A DNA stretch of 18,257 nt from contig CANDEH010000046.1 of assembly GCA_947383645.1 (NCBI GenBank), positions 1 through 18,257 on the forward strand, read 5' to 3'. The notes under the pieces were generated by a model. That model was not told the origin of the DNA, ran no database searches, and saw only the letters and a list, made by a program, of their open reading frames with translations. Shown piece by piece: positions 7,827 through 14,217 of this stretch. How positions within the stretch are numbered: the first letter of the stretch is position 1; each line of letters starts with the position of its first letter. Made by a program: the position numbers and the translations under genes. This DNA is from an uncultured Clostridia bacterium. GTDB lineage: Bacteria > Bacillota > Clostridia > Oscillospirales > Oscillospiraceae.

Positions 7827-8864
7827 CTACTGCGGCAGCCCCTTGCGGATCAGCAGGTCCACCACCGCCGGGAAGGTCATGCCGGTGGCCATGAGCATCT
7901 TGGGGAACCGGCTGAGGGCGGTGAAGCCGGGGATAGTGTTGATCTCATTGAAGTACACCGTGCCGTCCTTGGCCAGGAACATGTCCACCCGGGCAAATCC
8001 GGCGCAGTCCAGAGCCCGGTAGAGGGCCATGGCGACCTCCTGGATCTCCTTCGCCTTGTCCACGGTCATGCGGCCGGGGGTGTGGATGGCGGAGTTCTTC
8101 TGGGTGTACTTCTCTGTGAAGTCGAAGAAGCCGGAGGGGACTTCAATCTCGTCCACCACGCCGATGGTCAGATCGTCATTGCGGCCGATAATGGCGCAGC
8201 CCACCTCCACACCGTCCACCGCAGTCTCCAGGAGAACCTTGTCGTCGTGCTGGAAGGCAGTGAGCACCGCCGGCATCAGGTCCTCCGGGGCGGTAACCCG
8301 GCTGATGCCGTAGGAGGAGCCGCCGTTCACCGGCTTGACAAACAGCGGGTAGCCCAGCTCCTCCGCCTTCTCCCGGACCTGGGCCTCCGGTGGGATCTCC
8401 GTCAGCTCGATATTCCGGGGCACCGCAATTCCCGCAGCGGCGGCCACCTGGTGGGCCCGGTACTTGTCCATGCACAGCGCCGAGCTGAGGCAGCCGCAGC
8501 CGATGACGGGGATGCCCGCCAAGGCCAGAAGGCCCTGCACCGTGCCGTCCTCGCCGTTCTTCCCGTGGAGGATAGGCAGGGCCGCGTCGATGCGCAGGCG
8601 GTCCCCCTGGGCGGTAATCAGGCCGTGGCTGCCACGGTCCGGGGAGAGAATAGCCGGCGTGCAGCGCCCGTCCTGCCAGCGGTCGGCGCCGATGGCGTCA
8701 AGGGGGCCCTCATACCGGTACCAGTGCCCCTCCTGGCTGATGCCGATGAGCACCAGCTCGTACTGCTCCTGATTCATGGCGCCGATGACAGCCTGCGCGG
8801 ACTTTAAGGAAACGGCGTACTCGTCGCTGCATCCGCCGAACAGCACCGCGATTCGCTTCTTCAT
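7827..8864 (-). CDS. ddl: D-alanine--D-alanine ligase family protein, VanG/VanC-like branch
   Basis: The 345-residue ATP-grasp ligase joins D-Ala to a second D-amino acid for the peptidoglycan stem. Visible motifs: FGGCSDEYAVSLKSA (E15 in the first substrate loop), LHGKNGEDG (99-107), KPVNGGSSYGI (177-187), the omega-loop GFFDFTEKY (245-253), and NEINTIPGFT (306-315). The WYRYEG segment with a following RW (about 48-63), the Tyr after Glu15, and the FFDFTEKY loop resemble VanC/VanG-type D-Ala-D-Ser ligases, compared from memory, more than housekeeping Ddl. The second substrate cannot be settled here. No vanXY, vanT or vanRS gene lies beside it, so a resistance role is not implied. The ATG at 8864 follows AAAGGAG; its promoter is at 8896-8924. 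Confidence 0.9.
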   Translation of the reverse strand: MKKRIAVLFGGCSDEYAVSLKSAQAVIGAMNQEQYELVLIGISQEGHWYRYEGPLDAIGADRWQDGRCTPAILSPDRGSHGLITAQGDRLRIDAALPILHGKNGEDGTVQGLLALAGIPVIGCGCLSSALCMDKYRAHQVAAAAGIAVPRNIELTEIPPEAQVREKAEELGYPLFVKPVNGGSSYGISRVTAPEDLMPAVLTAFQHDDKVLLETAVDGVEVGCAIIGRNDDLTIGVVDEIEVPSGFFDFTEKYTQKNSAIHTPGRMTVDKAKEIQEVAMALYRALDCAGFARVDMFLAKDGTVYFNEINTIPGFTALSRFPKMLMATGMTFPAVVDLLIRKGLPQ

Positions 8865-8895
8865 ATGATTGTTCTCCTTTGTTCGAGTTGAACCC

Positions 8896-8924
8896 AGTAT
8901 AGCAGATTTTTTCCTGTTTGTCCA
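8896..8924 (-). promoter_or_regulatory. Promoter of the D-Ala ligase gene
   Basis: On the minus strand, TGGACA (8924-8919), a 17-bp spacer and TATACT (8901-8896), with an upstream TG giving an extended -10. Both hexamers match consensus at 5 of 6 positions. The leader is about 25 nt and carries the AAAGGAG ribosome-binding site. Confidence 0.75.
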
Positions 8925-8940
8925 TTTAAGGTTTTGCTCA

Positions 8941-9097
8941 GAGCCTGTCAGAAAACAGTCAAAACATCCAAACGGCAGCTCTTTTTCCCCGGACTGCTCC
9001 CAACAATCTTAGAATATATCAAATATTCCAAGATCGTTGCCTGATCTGTAAAAAAATCCCACACCACAGGATACCCCGCCCTTTTTCAGACAGGTCC
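8941..9097. repeat. Imperfect inverted-repeat element, possible MITE
   Basis: The tips CCTGTCAGAAAA (8944-8955) and TTTTCAGACAGG (9083-9094) are inverted copies matching at 11 of 12 positions. A central palindrome pairs 9001-9017 with 9023-9039 at 15 of 17. Both pairs share one centre, near 9019-9020. Between them, ATCC and a T-run recur at matching distances on each arm. An extra tip copy, TTCAGACAGG, sits at 9103-9112. There is no coding sequence inside and I found no target-site duplication. It fills most of the 317-bp gap upstream of the 67-residue gene; 9113-9164 holds nothing I recognise. Confidence 0.55.
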
Positions 9098-9181
9098 CAA
9101 TCTTCAGACAGGCGCACCAGTCAGCTCCGGCGAACATAGACTGTACTGTGACCATTTCAGGGAAGGGAGGCGCAAGCCGCC

Positions 9182-9385
9182 ATGACGACCATGCATGCCA
9201 TTGTCCGGCAGGTCAACTGTGACAGTCTGCTGGTGTGTGACTGCGAGACAAAGCAGGAGGTTCTGGTCTACACAGACAGCGCCTGCTGTTTCCACCCCTG
9301 CGATCACGTCTGCATCTGCTACAGCGGAGCCATGACCATGAGCATTCCGCCGCAGATCAGTGCAAACTCTATCAAAAAAATATAA
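9182..9385 (+). CDS. Small cysteine-rich protein of unknown function
   Basis: The 67-residue product has eight cysteines (13, 19, 21, 35, 36, 40, 44, 46) and a C-terminal motif, GAMTMSIPPQISA (residues 49-61). It looks like a small beta-rich domain; I recall similar short hypothetical proteins in gut Clostridia but cannot name a family. Reasons to call it real: GGGAGG at 9165-9170 is well placed for the ATG at 9182, and a matched intrinsic terminator overlaps its last codons. An alternative ATG lies at 9191. There is no signal peptide or membrane segment. The Cys content suggests metal binding or redox chemistry, but that is inference. It lies between two dyad-symmetric non-coding elements. 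Confidence 0.7.
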   Translation: MTTMHAIVRQVNCDSLLVCDCETKQEVLVYTDSACCFHPCDHVCICYSGAMTMSIPPQISANSIKKI

Positions 9386-9406
9386 ATAAAAATTTGATAG
9401 AGTTTT
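9364..9406 (+). terminator. AT-rich terminator overlapping the end of the 67-residue gene
   Basis: AAACTCTATCAAA (9364-9376) and TTTGATAGAGTTT (9393-9405) form a perfect 13-bp stem. The 16-nt A/T loop contains the stop codon (9383-9385). TTTT closes the stem at 9403-9406. The stem is AT-rich, unlike the GC-rich hairpins that follow directly. Confidence 0.75.
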
Positions 9407-9832
9407 CGCTTGAAACCCGCTTCGCTGGGCTTTCAAGCGAGGGGACGGAGGTTAGGCTTTTTCCCTGGGGACGGCTTGCCGTCCCCAGGGAAAAAGGACC
9501 GGGCCGAGCGCAGCCCGCAGCGTGTTTTTCCGAGGACGCAGTCCCCGGAAAAACGATTTTAGTTTATTTGCGCCTGCGGCGCAAACTCCTGCGGAGTGCT
9601 GGCCTCGCCCCATCCGTGGCCTCAGCCGCGAATAAGGCCCTCGGCAGAGTTTCGCCGCCGCAGCGGCGAAATAAATTGCAATCATTTTTTCCGGAAACCA
9701 CGTTTTCGGAAAAAATACTTCTCGCGGAGCGAGCGTCGAACCCTTGGACCTCCCCGTTGGGGAGGTCCAAGGGCGAGGCGCAGAGCGCAGCGCAATCCCC
9801 TCGCGGGGAATGGCGTCAGCCATTTCCCGCGA
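9406..9832. repeat. Mirror-symmetric array of about ten stem-loops with paired (covarying) changes
   Basis: No gene lies here. Stems, left to right: 9406-9415/9431-9440; 9457-9474/9479-9496 (18 bp, perfect); 9500-9504/9513-9517; 9524-9537/9541-9554; 9567-9574/9578-9585; 9585-9589/9593-9597; 9650-9658/9663-9671; 9684-9697/9703-9716; 9721-9725/9729-9733; 9741-9755/9759-9773 (15 bp, perfect); 9801-9814/9819-9832 (14 bp, one wobble). The order is mirrored about 9619. The hairpin at 9524-9554 corresponds to the inverted one at 9684-9716, and 9567-9585 to 9650-9671, with a 12-nt AT-rich spacer on each arm. Differences between partners usually change both sides of a stem. The array starts in the T-run of one terminator and ends 2 nt from the ylmC stop, so its ends may also act as terminators. 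Confidence 0.85.
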
Positions 9833-9834
9833 CT

Positions 9835-10119
9835 TTAGTACCTCTTTCTCCGCCGCTTCTCATAGGGGGGCTGCGTGCGGGGAAAGGGCTTGTCGATGAG
9901 GATGATGTCGTCTCCGATCTGCTTGATGCAGTCCCAGGGTATGTAGTAGTCCTCCCCCCGGCCGAAGAGGCCGAAGAACCGGCAGGGCCCCGGTACGATG
10001 ATCGCCACCACCCGCCCCTCCGGGAGGCAGATCTCCACATCCCCCACATATCCCAGCCGGCACCCGTCGTTGACGTTGATGACCTCCTTGTAGCGCAATT
10101 CCACCATCCTGCACTGCAT
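9835..10119 (-). CDS. ylmC: YlmC/YmxH-family sporulation protein (PRC-barrel)
   Basis: The 94-residue product reads as a single PRC-barrel-like domain: ELRYKEVINVNDGCRLG (8-23), a VGDVEI strand, GRVVAIIVPG (35-44), FFGLFGRGEDYYIPW (48-62), then IKQIGDDIILI (65-75). This is the layout of the small YlmC/YmxH proteins of spore-formers, whose function is poorly defined. The tail is basic (YEKRRRKRY). The start at 10119 is chosen because GGAGGAG lies about 7 nt upstream; the longer frame from 10257 has no such site and would cross a terminator. A CATATACT box near 10190 could be a -10, possibly of a sporulation sigma factor, but no clear -35 was seen. It follows glyA on the same strand across a terminator. 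Confidence 0.85.
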   Translation of the reverse strand: MQCRMVELRYKEVINVNDGCRLGYVGDVEICLPEGRVVAIIVPGPCRFFGLFGRGEDYYIPWDCIKQIGDDIILIDKPFPRTQPPYEKRRRKRY

Positions 10120-10200
10120 ACCCGCTCTCCTCCCCTCTCTTTCGCCGCCCCGGCGCACTTTCGCGGAGACGGTTCCCTTTCTACCAGTATATGCGGGCAA

Positions 10201-10236
10201 AATAAAAGCTGTGACAACGCTGTCACAGCTTTTATT
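10201..10236 (-). terminator. Bidirectional terminator between glyA and ylmC
   Basis: AATAAAAGCTGTGACA (10201-10216) and TGTCACAGCTTTTATT (10221-10236) form a perfect 16-bp stem with a 4-nt loop. On the minus strand T-rich sequence follows. It sits about 80 nt beyond the glyA stop and separates glyA from ylmC. Confidence 0.85.
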
Positions 10237-10318
10237 GTCATGCGATCCTCCCGGCAAAAAGAGCAGCAGCGCTGCTGGAGAAAAATCAGGTGCCGCCGCA
10301 GTCTCGCAGGAAAACGTA

Positions 10319-11566
10319 TCAGATCCCCGGATACAGCGGATACCGCTCCGTCAGCTCCCGGACCGTCTCCAGCACGGCGGACCGGTTCCCCTCCGCATCG
10401 GCCACCATGGCGTCGATGGCGCCGGCGATCTGGTCCATGTCCGACGGCTGCATGCCCCGGGTGGCCACGGCGGCGGTGCCCAGACGGATGCCGCTGGTGG
10501 TGTTGGGGGGCGTGGGGTCGTTGGGGATGGCGTTCTTGTTGCAGGTGATGTTGGCGCTGTCCAGAACGTGCTCGCAGTCCTTGCCGGAAATACCCTTGTT
10601 GCGCAGGTCCACCAGGATCAGGTGGTTGTCCGTGCCGCCGGAGAACAGGGTGAACCCCCGGCGGAGGAGGCCGTCGGCCAGAGCCCGGCAGTCGTCCAGA
10701 ATCAGCTGCTGGTAAATCTTGAAGCCGGGGTCCAGCACCTCCTTAAAGGCCACGGCCTTGGCGGCGATGACGTGCATCAGAGGGCCGCCCTGAACGCCGG
10801 GGAACACCGCCCTATTGAGCTTGTGTTCCTGGGCGAACTCCGCGCTGGAGAGGATGATGCCCCCCCGGGGGCCCCGGAGGGTCTTGTGGGTGGTGGAGGT
10901 GGTGACGTGGGCGTAGGGGATGGGGCTGGGATGGAGCCCCGCCGCCACCAGGCCCGCGATGTGGGCAATATCCGCCATCAGGAAGGCGCCGCACCTGTCG
11001 GCGATCTCCCGGAAGCGCTTGAAGTCGATAGTCCGGGGGTAGGCGCTGGCCCCGGCGATGATGAGCTTGGGGTGGTGCTCCATGGCCAGGCGCTCCACCT
11101 CGTCGTAGTCGATATACCCCTCCTCGTTCACGCCGTAGGAGACGATGTTGTAGGCGATGCCGGAGAAGTTCACAGGGCTGCCGTGGCTCAGGTGGCCGCC
11201 GTGGGCCAGATTCATGCCCAGGATGGTGTCGCCGGGCCGGCACAGGGCCAGCTCCACGGCCATGTTGGCCTGGGAGCCGGAGTGGGGCTGAACGTTGGCG
11301 TAGGTGCAGCCGAAGATCTCCTTGCACCGCTCTATGGCGATGTTCTCCACCACGTCCACCGCCTCGCAGCCGCCGTAGTACCGGTGGCCGGGGTAGCCCT
11401 CGGCGTACTTGTTGGTCAGGGGGGTGCCCATGGCGCTGATGACCGGGTAGCTGGCGAAGTTCTCCGAGGCGATCAGCTCGATGTGGCTGGACTGGCGGCG
11501 CAGCTCCTGCTCCATGGCCTCGGCCACGGCGCTGTCCGCCCCGCGGACAATGTCGATTTGAACCAT
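10319..11566 (-). CDS. glyA: Serine hydroxymethyltransferase
   Basis: The 415-residue PLP enzyme interconverts serine and glycine with tetrahydrofolate, supplying 5,10-methylene-THF for one-carbon metabolism in the cytosol. Motifs: ELIASENF (30-37), NKYAEGYPGHRYYGG (52-66), QPHSGSQAN (93-101), D199/H202 at the cofactor ring, and VTTSTTHKTLRGPRGG (221-236) with Schiff-base Lys228. The length is normal for bacterial GlyA. GAAGGAG sits about 8 nt before the ATG at 11566. It is transcribed from a consensus promoter at 11746-11774, leaving a leader of about 170 nt, and ends at the terminator at 10201-10236. Confidence 0.98.
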   Translation of the reverse strand: MVQIDIVRGADSAVAEAMEQELRRQSSHIELIASENFASYPVISAMGTPLTNKYAEGYPGHRYYGGCEAVDVVENIAIERCKEIFGCTYANVQPHSGSQANMAVELALCRPGDTILGMNLAHGGHLSHGSPVNFSGIAYNIVSYGVNEEGYIDYDEVERLAMEHHPKLIIAGASAYPRTIDFKRFREIADRCGAFLMADIAHIAGLVAAGLHPSPIPYAHVTTSTTHKTLRGPRGGIILSSAEFAQEHKLNRAVFPGVQGGPLMHVIAAKAVAFKEVLDPGFKIYQQLILDDCRALADGLLRRGFTLFSGGTDNHLILVDLRNKGISGKDCEHVLDSANITCNKNAIPNDPTPPNTTSGIRLGTAAVATRGMQPSDMDQIAGAIDAMVADAEGNRSAVLETVRELTERYPLYPGI

Positions 11567-11745
11567 TTTCTTGCTCCTTCTGGTTGGTAAATGTATTTTG
11601 TATTTTCCTACCTTTTATATACCATATATGGGGGAAAAAAGCACTGTCATTTTTCCACAATTCCCCCCTTTGTTTTCCCTTTTCCCCCTGAACTATTCAC
11701 CATTCCCTCGAAAAAGCAGATCGTCCGGGGCAGGGCTGTAGTTAT

Positions 11746-11774
11746 ATTATAGACATCTGTCCCCCATATGTCAA
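11746..11774 (-). promoter_or_regulatory. Consensus sigma-A promoter for glyA
   Basis: On the minus strand, TTGACA (11774-11769), exactly 17 bp, then TATAAT (11751-11746), identical to consensus in both hexamers. The start near 11739 gives a leader of about 170 nt (11567-11739), rich in purines in its middle. I saw no T-box, THF or glycine riboswitch core in it. A second, weaker pair lies closer to the gene (11650-11645 and 11628-11623). Confidence 0.85.
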
Positions 11775-11832
11775 CAGTTTTCTCCCTGAATTTTCCTCGC
11801 TCTCCGGCGACAAAACCTTACCTTTTGCTGCC

Positions 11833-11862
11833 GTATAATCCCCACCGGGGGAGGAAATACTC
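11833..11862 (+). promoter_or_regulatory. Sigma-F-like promoter for sigG
   Basis: GTATA (11833-11837) fits the GYATA -35 of sigma-F. After 15 bp, GGAAATACTC (11853-11862) fits the GGNNANANTR -10 except at the last base. In Bacillus subtilis sigG is transcribed by sigma-F in the forespore, so this is the expected regulator. The start would fall near 11868, about 60 nt before the ATG at 11927. Confidence 0.55.
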
Positions 11863-11926
11863 TTCTCGTATGCGGGGCTGTCAGCAAAGCCGCGCAGATG
11901 ATGGAAGTGAAGTAGGGAGTGGTTTG

Positions 11927-12697
11927 ATGCAGGGGAAAGTGGAGATCTGCGGCGTGAACACGGCCAAGCTGAAGGTCCTGACCAACGAGGAGACCATCGC
12001 CCTGCTCCGCCGCACCAAGGAGGGGGACATGGAGGCCCGGGAGAAGCTCATCAGCGGCAATCTGCGCCTGGTGCTGTCAGTGATCCAGAAGTTCATGGGC
12101 CGGGGGGAGAACCCGGACGACCTGTTTCAGGTGGGCTGCGTGGGCCTCATCAAGGCCATCGACGGCTTTGATCTCAACCAGCCGGTGCGCTTCTCCACCT
12201 ACGGCGTGCCCATGATCGTGGGGGAGATCCGGCGCTACCTCCGGGACAACAGCAGCATCCGGGTCAGCCGCAGCATGCGGGACACCGCCTACAAGGTCAT
12301 GCAGGCCCGGGAGCGCCTTATGGCCCAGTCCCAGCGGGAGCCCACCGTGGAGCAGATCGCGGCGGAGCTGGGCATCCCCCGGGAGGATGTGGTCTTCGCC
12401 ATGGACGCCATCGTGGAGCCGGTGAGCCTCTACGACCCCATCTACGACCACGGCGGCGACGCCATCTGCGTCATGGACCAGGTGAAGGACAACCGGAACA
12501 CCGACGAGAGCTGGTTGGAGAAGATCGCGCTGAAGGAGGCCATGCGCCGCCTGGGGGAGCGGGAACGGCACATTCTGGCCCTGCGCTTCTACGAGGGCAA
12601 GACCCAGATGGAGGTCTCCAACGAGGTAGGCATCTCCCAGGCCCAGGTGAGCCGTCTGGAGAAGAACGCCCTGAACACCATCCGCAAAAATATTTAG
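11927..12697 (+). CDS. sigG: RNA polymerase forespore sigma factor SigG
   Basis: The 256-residue product opens with KVEICGV, the N-terminal signature of SigG, and has the right length. Region 2 spans about residues 35-110: NLRLVLSVIQKF, DDLFQVGCVGLIKAID (64-79), FSTYGVPMIVGEIRRYLRDN (89-108). Region 3 is about 115-185 and region 4 about 205-252, with the helix-turn-helix VSNEVGISQAQVSRLEK. It directs late forespore transcription. The frame is open upstream to 11768. I chose the ATG at 11927 because it begins the conserved sequence, has AGGGAG just upstream, and lies after the predicted sigma-F promoter; the upstream extension would also cover the glyA promoter. In many relatives sigG follows spoIIGA-sigE; here it stands alone. 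Confidence 0.97.
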   Translation: MQGKVEICGVNTAKLKVLTNEETIALLRRTKEGDMEAREKLISGNLRLVLSVIQKFMGRGENPDDLFQVGCVGLIKAIDGFDLNQPVRFSTYGVPMIVGEIRRYLRDNSSIRVSRSMRDTAYKVMQARERLMAQSQREPTVEQIAAELGIPREDVVFAMDAIVEPVSLYDPIYDHGGDAICVMDQVKDNRNTDESWLEKIALKEAMRRLGERERHILALRFYEGKTQMEVSNEVGISQAQVSRLEKNALNTIRKNI

Positions 12698-12715
12698 CAG
12701 GTTCTGTGATGTCAC

Positions 12716-12793
12716 ATCCGGTCAGATTTCCGAGGAGGTCTCCCCACCCCTCGGTAACGCGACCGGTTTGAGAAGCGATCCGGCCCATCTGAC
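12716..12793. other. Possible structured RNA segment after sigG
   Basis: GTCAGAT (12721-12727) pairs with ATCTGAC (12787-12793). These arms enclose CCGAGG (12730-12735) with CCTCGG (12749-12754), and CCGG (12763-12766) with CCGG (12780-12783), which would make a three-way junction. An alternative pairing uses CCGGTC near 12718 with GACCGG at 12761-12766. No U-run follows, so it is a poor intrinsic terminator. It may be the 3' end of the sigG mRNA or an unrelated RNA. Confidence 0.35.
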
Positions 12794-13021
12794 GAAAATA
12801 TATATTAGCGCCTGTATATATGTAAAATAGTGACCCGGTGTGTTTTCCGAAAGTTTCTGAAAAACCACCGTGTTCCAACGGATCAGCCTTAGTATTCATA
12901 AATATAAATATGAACTTTTTCTTGTATTCTCAGCCGGTGAAGTTGGGAAAGCGTCCTGAATCTATACACATTTATTACAAAAACACGTTTGGACGGGCCC
13001 GGAAATTGATAGCCTTTGCCG
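12794..13021. other. AT-rich non-coding region upstream of cysK
   Basis: An AT-rich symmetric stretch occurs around 12797-12822 (TATATA boxes about 15 bp apart). I see no T-box, SAM-riboswitch core or credible small gene. The composition is far lower in GC than the neighbouring genes. Confidence 0.5.
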
Positions 13022-13050
13022 TTGACAAATGGTGCCGTGTGGAGTACCCT
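13022..13050 (+). promoter_or_regulatory. Probable cysK promoter
   Basis: TTGACA (13022-13027) is a perfect -35. With a 17-bp spacer the -10 would be TACCCT (13045-13050), only a partial match, so the promoter may depend on an activator or be regulated. Transcription would start roughly 28 nt before the cysK ATG. Confidence 0.45.
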
Positions 13051-13085
13051 AATGAGGTAACATCTTACTATAGGAGGCTGCCTAC

Positions 13086-14015
13086 ATGGGAATCTACCGC
13101 AGCATCGCGGAGCTGGTGGGGCACACCCCCCTCTTAGCCTTGCACAGTCTCGGAGCGGAGCAGTCGCTCCAAGCCGTCCTCCTGGCCAAGTTGGAATACT
13201 TCAATCCCGCCGGCAGCGCCAAGGACCGGGCGGCGCTGTCCATGATCCTGGATGCGGAGGCCCGAGGCCTTCTCCAGCCCGGCGCCACCATTATCGAGCC
13301 CACCAGCGGCAACACCGGCATTGCCCTGGCCGCCATCGCCATTCCCCGGGGCTACCGGGTGATCCTCACCATGCCGGACACCATGAGCATGGAGCGGCGG
13401 AGCCTCCTTCAGGCCTATGGCGCGGAGCTGGTCCTCACCAACGGCGCGCTGGGGATGCAGGGGGCCATTGACAAAGCGGAGGCCCTCCACACCGAGATTC
13501 CCGGCAGCATCATCGCCGGACAGTTTACAAATTCCGCCAACCCTGACGCCCACTACCGGACCACCGGCCCGGAGATCTGGGCGGACACCGAGGGGAAAGT
13601 GGACATCTTTGTGGCCGGCGTAGGCACCGGCGGCACCCTCTCCGGCGCCGGGCGGTACCTGAAGGAGCAGAACCCCGCCGTCCGCGTGGTGGCGGTGGAG
13701 CCCACCGGCTCCCCGGTGCTCTCCGGCGGCCGGCCGGGCAGCCATGGTCTCCAGGGCATCGGCGGGGGCTTTATCCCCGACACGCTGGACACCGGCATCT
13801 ACGACGAGGTTGTCACTGTCACCGAGGCTGACGCCTGCGCCGCCGCCCGCTGTCTGGCCCGCACCGAGGGCATTCTGGTGGGCATCTCCTCCGGCGCGGC
13901 GCTGTGGGCCGCCATCGAGCTCTCCGGCCGGCCGGAGAACCGGGGGAAAAACATTGTGGTGATCCTCCCCGACACCGGCGACCGGTATCTATCCACGAAG
14001 CTGTTTCGCGAATAA
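13086..14015 (+). CDS. cysK: Cysteine synthase A (O-acetylserine sulfhydrylase)
   Basis: The 309-residue, fold-type II PLP enzyme makes cysteine from O-acetylserine and sulfide. Motifs: the Schiff-base Lys46 in NPAGSAKDR (40-48; the usual form is NPAGSVKDR), the substrate loop TSGNTG (73-78), QFTNSANPDAHYRTTGPEIW, the phosphate-binding GTGGT loop, the regulatory segment GIGGGFIP, and ISSGA near the C terminus. The length is typical of CysK. AGGAGG at 13072-13077 fixes the ATG. It is preceded by a long AT-rich region and followed by its own terminator. No cysE lies next to it. Confidence 0.96.
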   Translation: MGIYRSIAELVGHTPLLALHSLGAEQSLQAVLLAKLEYFNPAGSAKDRAALSMILDAEARGLLQPGATIIEPTSGNTGIALAAIAIPRGYRVILTMPDTMSMERRSLLQAYGAELVLTNGALGMQGAIDKAEALHTEIPGSIIAGQFTNSANPDAHYRTTGPEIWADTEGKVDIFVAGVGTGGTLSGAGRYLKEQNPAVRVVAVEPTGSPVLSGGRPGSHGLQGIGGGFIPDTLDTGIYDEVVTVTEADACAAARCLARTEGILVGISSGAALWAAIELSGRPENRGKNIVVILPDTGDRYLSTKLFRE

Positions 14016-14044
14016 GAGCTCCCCGATACGGGAGACGAGAAAAG

Positions 14045-14077
14045 GGGCGCGCAGCCAAACGCTGCGCGCCCTGTTTT
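14045..14077 (+). terminator. Terminator after cysK
   Basis: GGGCGCGCAGC (14045-14055) and GCTGCGCGCCC (14061-14071) form a perfect 11-bp stem with a 5-nt loop. TGTTTT follows. Confidence 0.9.
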
Positions 14078-14078
14078 A

Positions 14079-14126
14079 ACTCGCTTTAGCGACTTTCGCC
14101 TCCCGGCGAAAGTCGCTAAAGCGAGT
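14079..14126. repeat. Perfect 22-bp stem-loop between two convergent terminators
   Basis: Arms 14079-14100 and 14105-14126 are exact inverted copies with a 4-nt loop. Each arm also contains a smaller hairpin of its own (TCGC-TTTA-GCGA). It is longer than a terminator needs and is followed by no U-run. It shares the short word GCGACTTT with the right end of the stem-loop array (around 9829-9836). Confidence 0.8.
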
Positions 14127-14129
14127 GTG

Positions 14130-14161
14130 AAGCACCCTGCGGAAAACTCCGCAGGGTGCTT
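14130..14161 (-). terminator. Terminator for the leftward aminotransferase gene
   Basis: AAGCACCCTGCGGA (14130-14143) and TCCGCAGGGTGCTT (14148-14161) form a perfect 14-bp stem with a 4-nt loop, about 57 nt past the stop of the minus-strand aminotransferase. The minus-strand continuation has only a weak U-run, so it may rely on the neighbouring 22-bp stem. Confidence 0.65.
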
Positions 14162-14217
14162 TATCTGTCGCAGAGAAGTCTGCAATGGACGGAGCCCTCA
14201 GCGCGCCGCTGTGGCCC

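Noticed and set aside
9406..9832. CRISPR array or retron msr-msd
   Set aside because: There are no equal direct repeats with unique spacers, no cas genes and no reverse transcriptase in the window.
9835..10257. Longer form of YlmC starting at 10257
   Set aside because: The added residues come from a terminator stem and lack conservation; a strong ribosome-binding site precedes 10119.
9394..10548. Plus-strand open frame crossing the stem-loop array and the ylmC region
   Set aside because: It reads through a terminator, many hairpins and the antisense of ylmC; its translation looks like palindromic DNA read as protein.
10211..11590. Long plus-strand open frame opposite glyA
   Set aside because: Antisense phase shadow of a clear serine hydroxymethyltransferase gene.
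11768..11926. N-terminal extension of SigG
   Set aside because: It lacks SigG similarity, overlaps two promoters, and the conserved start with a ribosome-binding site is at 11927.
12698..13085. T-box or SAM riboswitch controlling cysK
   Set aside because: No T-box GGTGG core or SAM-I core was found, and the likely promoter lies only about 60 bp from the gene.
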